Shown in pieces: positions 12,130-23,644 of a stretch of DNA of 64,000 nucleotides. A program made the position numbers and the translations under genes. Every line of letters starts with the position of its first letter. The stretch's first letter is position 1. The notes under the pieces are model-generated. The model did not search any database. It saw only the letters and a list, made by a program, of their open reading frames with translations, and had not been told where the DNA came from. This DNA is from Scortum barcoo (lineage: Eukaryota > Chordata > Actinopteri > Centrarchiformes > Terapontidae): positions 23,072,085 to 23,136,084 of the forward strand of contig CM041546.1 of assembly GCA_023238725.1 (NCBI GenBank). Direction: 5' to 3'.

Positions 12130-12660
12130 CTGTCACCTGCAGCCAGATAAGCCAAAGGATTTATCACCCAGTGAATTGCCTTTGAGTGGTGGATAAAATG
12201 GCTCCAATACATTCTCATATGAAAACGCTGCGAGGTTAATGAGAGCCAAATTCACAGAGGGCTAAATCTATTAGGTTTTCATGGATGGAATCAATCAACA
12301 TGCACCACACCGGCTGATTTGTCATATTGAAGCATTGCCCGTTTGAATTCCAAAACACAATCCTCCTCTCGGAATGATTCACTTTGATTTTGATTGCCTC
12401 TTCATCAAGAAGATGACAGCTATGAACTAATTTTCTTTTCTATCATGTTACACACTTATTAGCTCCGGCTGTCCTTGGCAGATGACTGATTCTCTCCTTT
12501 TATAGAGCTACAGTTGGATTTTCCTCAGGTCTGCTCACTGTTGTCACAATGTTCCCGTATTCTTTTTAAATCAAATTATTTCGTTTTTTAGGATTTTCAT
12601 TTGCATGAAAGATTAGCCCCCGACTAATTCAATTCTTTTCAGGGATGTGCTTGTGCTCGT
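12130..12660. promoter_or_regulatory. Possible conserved non-coding element
   Basis: About 500 bases free of simple repeats, with many TAAT/ATTA cores, an exact octamer ATTTGCAT at 12599-12606 and no open frame of note. The texture resembles enhancers in developmental gene deserts. This is inference. Confidence 0.3.
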
Positions 12661-12807
12661 TCCTGCAGATGGATTTGACACTAAGAGTTTATAGTGGTTA
12701 TATACCTTTACATCCCCAGCGGCACGATATTTAAAATGATCAAGTAAGAAGAATAGTTTGACATTTTGGGTTATTCGCTTATTTGATTTGTGATGAGAAG
12801 ATCAATT

Positions 12808-13334
12808 CCACTTTCACGTCAGTACGGTGAATATGAAGCTGTACCACCAGCTGCCAGTTAGTTTAGCCTACCATGAAGCCTGGAAGAAGGAGAAAGCAGC
12901 TAGCCTGACTCTGTCCAAAGATAAAAAAAAGTCTCTGTACTCTAAAGCTCACTAATTAATATGAATTGACAACGCCTCGTTTGCTTAATCCTGTCAAATG
13001 TGTAAAGATGACACATTGTGTTTTTCATGTGTTTTTATGTGCTGGACTATTTCTTTGCCAGGTGCAGTAACTTCCTGGAGTTTCCGGTTACTACAAAACT
13101 GTATGAACAAGTGTTTTTTGTTTGTTGGTTTTATTTTCAAAATGTTTTTTGTATGAATTAAACACACAAGATACCAGGAGTTAATTAGTGAGCTTTAGAG
13201 GTGCTGGTGGGATGATTTAGTTTAGTTTACTTCCAGACAGAACCAAGTTTGCTGTTTTCCAGACTTCATGCAATGTTACGAGAACTGGCCCCTGTTAATA
13301 TCTTCATATTCACCATACAGACATGAGAGTGCTG
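12808..13334. mobile_element. Fold-back (MITE-like) element
   Basis: The two halves are inverted copies. Bases 12940-12959 are the exact reverse complement of 13181-13200, and the outer parts (around 12813-12838 and 13303-13332) also pair with few mismatches. Internal motifs (cagctagcctgactctgtcc, gtgctggactatttct) match a very common percomorph repeat. There is no transposase frame. The outer limits are approximate and may extend to about 12745. Confidence 0.7.
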
Positions 13335-13508
13335 TCAATTGTCTCATCTAACTTTCTGCTAGAGAGCAAATAAACACGTTTCCTGAAATATTATTCCTTC
13401 AACAGACTCAGAGTCCTCAAACAAAACATCCTGCTTGAATGCCAAATTGTACTGGTGAGTGCTTTTGTGTCTGGTGAGTCAGGAGGTTCATTATTGTTTA
13501 GCGTGCTG

Positions 13509-14033
13509 ATGCTGGAGCTGATGAAGGATTTCCAGCAGCTCGAGTCTCCACTGGATTCTCAGATCTTTCTTCAATGGCTCCTTTCAGTTTGGCACGGCGT
13601 ACAGTATGTGAGAGCTGGCATCACTTTATTCTCCCTGTGTGGATGCTGTGATGCTCCACCAGAGGAAATGTCTAATCATTGCGGAGGAAATAAAAAGCAG
13701 AAAGACGCATTTGTCTTGGGCAGCTCGTACCTTTCTCTCAGCGCGGTGATGGATGACAACCTTGGTGTTGAGTGTGTGTGTTTGTCTATCGCAGCGGTGC
13801 AAAGTGACCAGGGACAGGCGCCAACAGAAAAAGGCCCTGTCCCCCAACTAATGAGCAGCATTATTCAAATGGAGTCTTTGTTGTCAGTGCACTGCGCCGT
13901 AGTCCACACACTGTTGTCACGGGCAGCATCGCCGGATGCACTGCTTCCTCATTTTGATGCTCTATCACTTTATCGCCTATTGAAATGCATGTGGGGGAAA
14001 AATGAGAGACACCTTGAAACTGTTGGTATTTGA
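13509..14033 (+). other. Long open frame of unknown status
   Basis: An ATG-initiated frame of 174 residues, open a further 18 codons upstream. The translation includes LLSRAASPDALLPHFDALSL and two Cys/His-containing patches but nothing that I recognise. I see no promoter, no convincing splice sites and no polyA signal close by. It is most likely a chance frame, possibly lying over conserved non-coding sequence. Confidence 0.12.
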
Positions 14034-14039
14034 CTTACT

Positions 14040-17000
14040 GTACTGTATGTACATCATCCTACTGTTTAATACTGATCATCCAGTTTATATTCTCATGTTA
14101 AAAAACAACAACAAAAGGAGTCATTTTGTTGCGCTGCAGCCTCAGAGGATTCACATGAAAGCTGTCTGAGAGGAGGATTGCCCTCTGTGCTGCCATACAT
14201 GGTGTCAGTGCAGGATCAAACAGTAGGTGGGCACTGAGCAAAAGGCACAAAAAAAGACAGCAAACACAAAATGTCAACAAATAGAGGAATATCACCCAGT
14301 TTGTCTATCACACTGTGGAGTCACATGAAAAAAAAAAAAAAAAAAAAAACCAGAGGAGCTTTCAAGGCCTCCTCCAGCTGACAGGAGGAGCAGTGGTGAA
14401 TAAAGGAGGAGGGAAAAAAAAGATGGGAGACGAAAGAGAAAAATCTGCCTCTCTACAAAGAAGGATGGGGGGAAAAAAAGAAAGCAGGGTGTTGGAGGAA
14501 GCTCCTCCGACCGAGCCCATCTCCAGCTGTCACAAATCATTTCTGCTCGGGAAGCGAGGGGAGGCGAAATGTCAAAATATTTGAATAAATTCCACAGAAG
14601 CCTGTTGAGAGTGGGGCGGTGCGGTGAGAGGGGTATTGTTGGCGCAAATGGGGTGGAGAGGGGATGAGAGAGTTGGGGAATAAAAAGGTGGGGTTGGGGG
14701 GCACCAGCGGAGGGGGTTTGCATGTGAAATAGCCTTCATGGGCCGGAGGAGAAACACGGGCTAAATGGAAATCATAGGTTTGGCCACTGCAGTGATATTT
14801 TGCTTCATTTTAAACAGTTTTCTCTCTTAGCTTAAATTACTGACAATGACACTGACGACACACAACAGTGCAGCCCTCTGCACTCGCTGCCTGTGTGAAC
14901 TGTATCCATCACAGTTCCTGATTGTTAGACAGCTCGAGTGATCTCACCTCCACATCACAGTCTGTACATACTGAATATGCTGTGGTACATCCGTATTTCT
15001 AATACCTGCTGTGTGTCCATCTGTAGATGTGTTCATGTGAATAAGCTGCTATGTGTTTTTTTGTCTTCAAATTTTTTTTTTACTTACGTTGTGTTTCCCA
15101 TTTAGTTTCAACTGTATGTGTTAAATATATTTGGTGTCTGTTCATATCAAATTCACTCTGTGCTGCAGTTTTTTTAAAACTTGTTTCTTTGCACACCCTA
15201 ATACTGCAGTAATCCATACTTTTTTATCTCAAATTTCTGTCCACATATTTCTAATTAAACCTCTTTAATGTTGACACTCTCATATTGACGTGATTCCCAT
15301 TTGTCACATTGTTACTATGTTCTGCTATCTGTTTGTTCGCTGCATCCTAAATGTGCACCCCTGGGTCCTTCTGAAATTTTAATATCATCTTGATCTATAT
15401 TTTATATTTTTTTGCAGCTGATACATACATATAATACTGCACATGAGAATAACAGACAAACATTTCTCTGACTGCTATTTTCTGTCTTTCCAGATGAAGA
15501 TCAGACTCTGCTTTGCCACTGAGACTCAAGCTGTTATCGTCCTACAGTGTCAGCTCTGCAGGGGTTAGCTGCATTACAGATGTTAAAGGTGAAAAAGTTC
15601 TCCTGCCTCAGGTCTGGCGTGTCCCAGCTGTTGAGTGTTTTCTGTCTGTCTGTCTCTTTGTCTGGGACAAACAACTGTGAAACACTAAAAAAGGTAACAA
15701 CACCTTGAGCTGTGGTAGGTTCAGGTGAATAATTCTTTGCCTTGATTCTGATCTACGTACCTAATTTCAAGCTTCATTGCTTGACTAAATATTACCCATT
15801 TAATCACTGCTGTCCAGTGGAGATGACTCCCGTTGTGGCGATTTTCATGATTTAACAATGAAAACATTATTAAAGTGGACAGTTGAACATATAATTCAGT
15901 GATAAGCGTTAAGGATTGTCTGTTCCTCCTGAGTTAAGGTGAATTGTTTAGAAAAATAAATAAACTCAAAAAGCTTCATGTTACCAAGCTTCTTTTAGTT
16001 TTCTTAAAATTAGACAGGTTCATTGTGATGTTTTTACTTGACATCAGCTCTCTGTTCGTCGCCTTCTGTATTTATTATTAAGTTATTATTACCTTCATCA
16101 TAATATTTCAATACACCATTACATCATTTGATTCACATACAGCAGGGTGTATAGGATTATTATTGGACAAAAATTAATGTCTGGAACAAGAACTTCAACA
16201 TTCTCACGTGAACTATTTAATATAATATTAATTTGAAATGAGCATCTCTTACATCGTTGATGATCTAATAATGTGGTATGCTGTTGTCGGCTGATTTGTC
16301 ACAGGTTTCTGCAGAGTTTTAGAACGAATAGGTGGACGTCCAGTGATTGTTTTATTGCAGCTAACACCATGAGCAAAGTTAGTCTCGAGCACACTGCAAG
16401 ATTGGGACACTTCAACAAGGGCTGACATATTGAGGGTTTTCTGCTCTGTTCTTTTTACCCTGCAGGCCTGAACTGAAGCCAACATCATCACGAGTTAATG
16501 TTTAGTTTTGCTTAATTTCCCCCTGCCCTCCTATTAATATTTATCATGCAAGGTGAAGAGTGAATTAAGGACAGGTTCTGGTGATAAAGGTCTGATGATG
16601 CTTGTTTGTTCAAAGTCTCTGAATGCATGTACTCTATCAGCCTGTGTGCATCTACTCTCTTTGTTCAGATGATCCCTGGGGTGCATTAGAAGTCGCAGGG
16701 TCAGTGTCTCCTCTGTTTGCCTCTGAACTCACTAACACTGTATTTAATTAGGCCTCTAATCAGCCACTAAACACACAATAAAATGAGACAATGTGTATCT
16801 GTTTACCTCCCTCTCAACTCTTTAACACACATACGCACACACTCTGCATATTTGCATGTATAGTTGGTTAAAAAAAAATCACTTATCAGGGAGAAAGATC
16901 AAGGTCATGACTCCTCTTCACACCCGATTCCCTGAAACCAATTAAACTGTCGGTCGGTGAAGTTCAGTTGGAGGACACGGACTGGAAAACAATAGCAGAT

Positions 17001-18165
17001 GACAGCTCCTCTCCGCTATCTCTGGGTTTTCTTGCAGCAGTAATTATATTTGCAGATTCTGTCATTAAGACTAAAAAGCCGGAGAAGTTTCGCAGTCAGT
17101 CGGATACACTGAAAACGTTCTGTTAATGGGTATTATCAGCATTAGGGAACAGTCAGATGTCAGAGATTGTGACGGGAGGTCAGACCTGAGCGAAGACTCA
17201 AATGATGAAGAGATGTGATCTGCAACGTTAAATCAGTCGTGCAGGATTTATGAGATGCAAAAGTTTGTAAAGCAACATCCAGAACTGTATAAACACGTGA
17301 ATGACTGATAGCACAGTATGACATATTGTAGCTGTCTTCATGTTTGATAATATGTCATTTTACACATGAACACGTCCTCACAGTGCGTTATAATGCAGTT
17401 TTTCAAGTGCTTATACACATGTACAAATTGTTTTAAGCCTGGTTAGCAATGTGTTCAAAAGTCATTCAAACACCAATATCTTTTAATTTTGGAGGTCCAC
17501 TTACTAAATTTATCTCAGCGCTGTCACCTGCATCTCATGACTCAAATCAGTGGAGTGAATTTTATTTGTTGTCCTGTGGAATCAGAAGTATTTCTAAAAA
17601 GATCAACACCGTTAATAAATCCAAATGATAAAATATAACAGATTAATACTTAATATTTCATGCGATTACAACTGTGATATATTGTCATTTACTCATCAAC
17701 TGTCATCATTTACAGTTATAATTGTTCAATCAAATGACTCAATGAATCAAATGACTTATATATATAATATAATACAAGAAAGTTTAAAATATCCTGATAT
17801 CTGCTTACAGCTACACTATTGTTTGCTATAAACCATTTCTTATTATCTATCTATATATTATCTATATTATTGTGATAAATGATAATAAGGAAGGGTTAAA
17901 TTAAAGTGTTTCTAGGGAAAGACGTTGATGACGAGATGTTTTCCTTCCTTATCATAACTTGTTTAAAAAGTCATCATAGTTTCATAAAGAAAATAAGATA
18001 AAAGAATTATTGAAGTATAAGTATATGCTATGTATAAACTAAACTATACTTTTAATCTATATAATCTACTATAACTTTAATTAATCATCTAATGGATCTG
18101 CTGGACATTCAGGTATCCCAGACAGTGTAACCAGTGACTTTGTTTTTTTTTCAGTGACTGTTTTT
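14040..18165. other. Intergenic stretch, no recognised gene
   Basis: It holds a poly-A run at 14328-14349, a GA-rich patch to about 14500 and otherwise unique AT-rich sequence. An octamer ATTTGCAT lies at 16850-16857. No exon or RNA gene is recognised. Confidence 0.5.
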
Positions 18166-18169
18166 TTCT

Positions 18170-18610
18170 CTACGCCACCACCAGACTGGCATTTAGAGTC
18201 CAGAGTGAAATGTCCAAACAGCTCTCAGATGGATTTCAAAGAAATTTGATGCACATGTTCATGGTCCCCTCAGGATGAATTGAAAAAAACTTTCAGCAGT
18301 TTCCATCATCAAGTAATTTTCATTTATCCAGTACTTTTGTTTGTGACTATATCTGTATAACTAATGACATTTTCATCAGCCTCAGCTGTATTTTGTGTTG
18401 AGTGCTAATTATTAACAATTACTAATGTATAATGCTAACATGCTAGATTAAGCTGGTTCACATAGTGCATGTATTATACCTGCTAAACACCGAAATGGTA
18501 GCACGCTGAGTATTTAGCTCAAAGCACCACTGTGACAGAGTGCAGCCTCACAAAGCTGCACGCACAACTGTAGACTGGTTAGAATAAATCTTCTGATGTG
18601 GTGCATTTGT
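18170..18610 (+). mobile_element. Percomorph interspersed repeat, plus orientation
   Basis: The motifs occur in their usual order: gatggatttcaaagaaattt, cccctcaggatgaattg, catcagcctcagctgtattt, gtgctaattattaac, tatacctgctaaacac and tagctcaaagcaccactgtg. I recognise this series from many percomorph genomes. It has no coding capacity. Confidence 0.7.
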
Positions 18611-19742
18611 TTTATTGACTTTGACAGGTAGTATACCTTCACAACAAAAGTGAGACATATATCTTTAGTTTCACTGAAACTCAACCTCGTCAACTCTATC
18701 GTCTGATTAACAGCAGAGTAAATCTTTACCTGAGAACTACTGCCAACTCCACTCTCTGTTGTCAATCATATGCAACCTTCTCAGCTCCAGGTTCTGCACT
18801 GGTGACATGCCTAAATGCATAAAACATGTTGGACTCAGATATATTTAAATGTGTGTGAATAATAAATGTTGTGCCACCTGGAAGTCACGTCTGTAATGGC
18901 ACTGACCACGGGCCTGTCTGAGCTACATTATGCTGTATTATGACTTATGAAGATCCGTTTATAAATCACAAGCTCCTACAACTCCTTAGTGTAGGCGAAG
19001 TCCCACAGTGAATAAACTAGGACAATACATATGATGCATTGCTACATAACGTAATGTTTTTTTCTTCTTCCCTGGGAAGTGAATTAAAATAGGAGGTTAG
19101 CTACAGTGCAAGGCTGCCTATCACTGCTTCAATCTAAACCGAGATGGGCAGGCATGCCTGGATATTCTCAGAGCCTCATGAGACGTTTCCCCATGTGGGC
19201 TGACCGTGCTGCAGCTGGAAGAAAAGCACACATATACTGTTCTATACAAGCAATAACCAGCTTCTCTGCCTCTATGCAAAAAGGAAGGGGAGCAGCAGAC
19301 TCGTTATTTAACTGGCTTTTGACAGCTGGGGCATAGCGGAGGGACAGAAAGTGTGTGAGTGCATGGATGTGTGTGTGGTGTGTGTGCGGCACAGAAAGAA
19401 AAAGAAATTGTGTGTGTGTCTGCGTGCGTGAGTGACAGAAAGAAGAAGAAAGGGTGTGTGTGTGTGTGTGTGCATGTGCATACACACATGTATTTGCACA
19501 TGTGCTTATGTGTGTGTCCATCCCCATTTGCATTTGTGTGTGCTCGGCCATGTGCATATGTATGTGTGGCACACTGGACCAGAACAGAGCTCTGACAGTA
19601 GCAGGACTGCTGCTCGCTGATGCCTGCCTGGAGGAGGCTGACAGCGGCCTGGCCTGTCAATCACAGAGCATGCCCACTAACCCTCTATTCACATCATCCT
19701 ATCTTGTTAACTCTAAATCTGACTGGGTACTGTTTATATATA

Positions 19743-19784
<42 letters not shown>

Positions 19785-22700
19785 CACAGTGGGGTGGTGC
19801 ATCCTTTTCTCTGATGTGTTTCTGTGTAACAGTCTTAGCTGCATTGGTCTGTTTCAGACAGAGATCAATCAAGACAAAGTGATGAAAAACTGGTACAGGG
19901 ATTTCTAAGAAACGTGCTGTTCTGTGAATTAATCCTTTTTTTGTAAACACGTGAAAGTTGATTTAATGCACTGATGTCAAAGTGTGACAGATTATTCAAC
20001 AAGTCCTAAAAGGTATTACATTCAAAGCACCTTGCAAGTCATGGACATGCCCCCTGTCAAGAAAGAGACCGATTTAGTCATAATGGGTCTGCCTTTATCT
20101 CTAAAGTGAACCACAGTCTCTATGATGGGGCGAGCATTGTTGCCACTGGAAGAGAGCAAGAGCTCTTGTAGTCAAAGGTAATTATCTCCTCTTGTCACCC
20201 ACAATGGATGCCTGCTAATGAGAGCCGGACTCATGATTGGTTGCCCGCGGGTCTGTGGAGACACTCGGCTCTTTTGGTTTTGACAATAGAGCCTCGGTGC
20301 ACTGCAGAGACAGAGTGACTGGACAAGTCATTCATCTATGCAAATGCCAGCCAAAATGTGACCGCCACTGTACACAACATCCATTAGGCTCTAAATTATC
20401 AGCCCTACGGGGTGGTATGTGTGTGTGCGTGTGTATGTGTGTGTGTATGGGTGTGAGAGAGAGAGAGAGAGTGAAAGAATGTGTGAATATGAGATTGGAT
20501 GAAAAGAAAGGCACTGTATGAGTTTGAAAACTCAACTCAAAGTACAGAGTAACTCTCAGTATAAGCCATACGTCTTCAATATCAAGCTCATCGCAACTCT
20601 ACACACTCACAGCCTGTTTGATTTTGTTTACTGATTGATCATATAATTGATAATTGATAAAACTGATAATACATTAATGCTAATGCAATTTAATACTCTG
20701 TGATAGTAATACTGTCATTTTTGGTTTATTTCCATTTATTATATCTAACCCTAGCAATTTATAAGTGACATTACTCCTGTCTTCAGTGGAAAATGACTCT
20801 CTGACACAGGCTAAAGGTGGCAGTGAAAACTGTTCAAATCTAGTATCTGAAAGCATAAAATGTTTATTTTGTTGTTTTTATAGAATACTGTATCATTATC
20901 ATTGATCATAAAACATAAATAATACAGATCTTGGTGTAATAACAACATAATAATAACAGCTTATAAGCCGGAAAATGTGTGTGTTTGTTTGCTTGTGGTT
21001 TAAAACCTTTTGCTTCATTGTTGACTTTGGGTTGCATGATTTTCTCCCCCATGTCCATATGGTGTGTCTACTTTGTGGAGGCAGTAAAGATGTAGGCAAA
21101 CAGACAATCACACTTAAAAACAACTTACCTCACATTCATTTATACACACACACATATACACAGACAGTTATGCTAGCTGCCTCTCATAACAGAGAAGAAG
21201 CTTAACGTGTAGCTGAACAGGCTGATTCAAAATCCGAATGATGCTTAGTGCTGTTAAGGCAGCTCAGAATGACATGTCATAGAAACTAAGAACTACCAAT
21301 GTGGGACTAACAACATTTGAAATCTTTCAAATATAAAACAGGGCTTTAAAACACTGATGCTGGTATCTGTAATGCATTTAAATGAATACATCATGATTAT
21401 CTTTTTTTTTTTTAAATCTTTGCAGTGGATCGTGTTAAAAAACACAAAGCAGCACTCTTACCATTTTTGGCTTATGCCTTTTTAGGGTGTGCAAACAGGG
21501 ATACCTTTCAGGGCTTTTAAAGACCTCTTAGCCTCCAGAAGTGAATGTAAAAAACTACAAAGTTGTTGATCTTCTGTGCCCTCCTTTTATTGAAACTCTG
21601 GAACATGAGACACGGCGAGGTGCTCTAATGGTCCCTACTACACATGTCAAGCTGAAAGAAACAGCAGTCTTCAGTGGTGTCAAACCAGGAAATGATCCAC
21701 AGCAGTAAGACTTGATAGGTCCAATGAGCTGGCAGAGTTTAAGATTTATGAAAGCCAGGTTCTGTGTACTTTGTGAAACCTCGGGTCTTACCTTTGCATT
21801 ACAGCATGAGGTCGGGAATACAATATACTTTTCAAACTACCAATAACTCACTACAAATTACTTTAACCTTTGCAGAACACAGCTGTGACTTTGGCTCTTT
21901 GTATTTATGGGCATTGGAGTGTTTCCCAGACATTGAAGACGATGCCATCTCTTCTCTGGAGAGCAGAGCCTCTATCAGCTCACACACTTTTCTATGTTTT
22001 TTTTTTCTATGAAGTTGATGATATGTTTTCCTTCATGACCACTCCTTTTGCTAGCTCCACCTGAAAGATACAAAAGAAAGTCACCAAGAATAAAAGAATA
22101 ACCCCTAAGACTTGGACTGGCAGACTAAGATGATCACCATTGGATTGCTTTTTGTGTGAAAGCTCCATCATACCATCGCACCATGATACATTTGTCCGCT
22201 GTGGGTGGAGGGGTTTAGGTGGGATGGAGTCCCAGCGGGGGTTAGAGGCTTCTCCTCTGCAGAGAAGAGGCTTTTAGCGCACGCAAGAGCTTCACTTAGA
22301 ATGCCAGCTCCAAAACAAACATACTTTTCTTAATATCTGTGAAAATGTTAATGTTTACATCCATTAAAGTTAATGCACCACTTGAGAGGACATTACATTA
22401 CACACATTCACATTACACAAGCATTATTTAATGATTTAACTACACTGTATCTGCATTTTAAGCTATTTGTTAAAAAACTTAAGTGGTATCACACAATGCT
22501 GACAGAGTAGTGAGAAAACTGGCAAGAATATTTAATGGCTTATTTGGCAAGTGAAAAAATGTTTTCCGATACTTTGGTAATACATTGCATTGTGGGAGAT
22601 AATGATGCTATTAGAGCCTCTTTAATACTTTTTTGACTGTTGGGCAGCCAAAGCAGATGTTTTTATCTCATAATGACGACATCTCCTTGGGCGCTTGTAA

Positions 22701-23400
22701 CTTGAAACTGCTACTATTTAAATAATTAAAATCTGACATTTTATATACTGGACAAAACAAAAGATTAATAGATTGACAAAGAAAAAGAGTTTTTTAGACT
22801 CTGGTCTTTTATCTCTGGGAAAAAGCAGGGTAACTGTAAAAAACACAGTCCAACTTATTTTTCATTGTCTGTGCCATCCGATCCAATTACAAAAGCCAAG
22901 AGAAATAATCTTTTGGCATCATCATGCTGCGGATATGTCTCACAACCTTCCCTGACGTGAAAGGCTGAACTCTGATAAAGAACTCTGAGGTCCTAAAAAG
23001 AGCAAGTTCAATTCAATAGATACCTTGTTTTTTGCATGATACAAATCTGTCATGTTATCATCAGACCTAGTGTCAATAGTTTACTGATAGTCAGATTGAA
23101 TCATTAAAATAAATCAAATTACCTCAGTCTTACTGGAAATAACTATTTAATGAAAACAACTTATGATATGCAATGTTTGTAAGACAGTTGGAATACAACT
23201 AATGCAACTTTACTTTACTGTGGATACAGTAATGAGTTATGGGAGATTAGTTAAAATGAGGTTTATAAAAATGTTTATTTAAATAAACAAGAAATACTAA
23301 CAATAAGAGAATGATGTCTGAATATTTAAATGAATCTGTATGTTATAAAGAGTTCTAAAATATGTAAATTATAGAATGTTGGTTGCTGTGACTCATCAAT
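18611..23400. other. Intergenic stretch, no recognised gene
   Basis: It holds TG-rich low complexity at 19354-19580, a (GT)n array at 19745-19779, a GT/GA patch at 20417-20470 and T- or A-runs. An octamer lies at 20338-20345. No gene is supported. Confidence 0.5.
19745..19779. repeat. (GT)n microsatellite
   Basis: Seventeen uninterrupted GT units directly after a short TA run. Confidence 0.95.
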
Positions 23401-23420
23401 GAGGTTCTCTCTTCAGACCT

Positions 23421-23426
23421 TATAAA
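23421..23426 (+). promoter_or_regulatory. TATA box of the repeat-bearing gene
   Basis: TATAAA, followed by an ATG about 105 bases downstream at 23529 with no intervening ATG. Placement fits a transcription start near 23450 and a 5' UTR of about 80 bases. Confidence 0.6.
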
Positions 23427-23528
23427 CCCAGCCTGAACAAACTCTGTTCACTTGTATCTGGAAGATCAACTGTGTTTGAGCACTGTCGTGTGAAAGATCG
23501 TTGGTTGGTATACAGGAACAATACATCC

Positions 23529-23644
23529 ATGGAATTCATAGAAGAAAGTAGAGGCGTCTACAGACCCATCAGGGTGATGTTTGACACACCCATTTATGAG
23601 CGGCTCTGCAGACCTGCTGGCACATGGGCTCATATAAGTCTCAG
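23529..23644 (+). CDS. Repeat-bearing gene, exon 1 coding part
   Basis: The ATG at 23529 is the first after the TATA box. It encodes 38 residues plus two bases, with donor CAG/GTAAGA. Confidence 0.65.

Noticed and set aside
19168..19660. His/Thr-rich frames on the minus strand
   Set aside because: Translations of the TG/CA microsatellite region.
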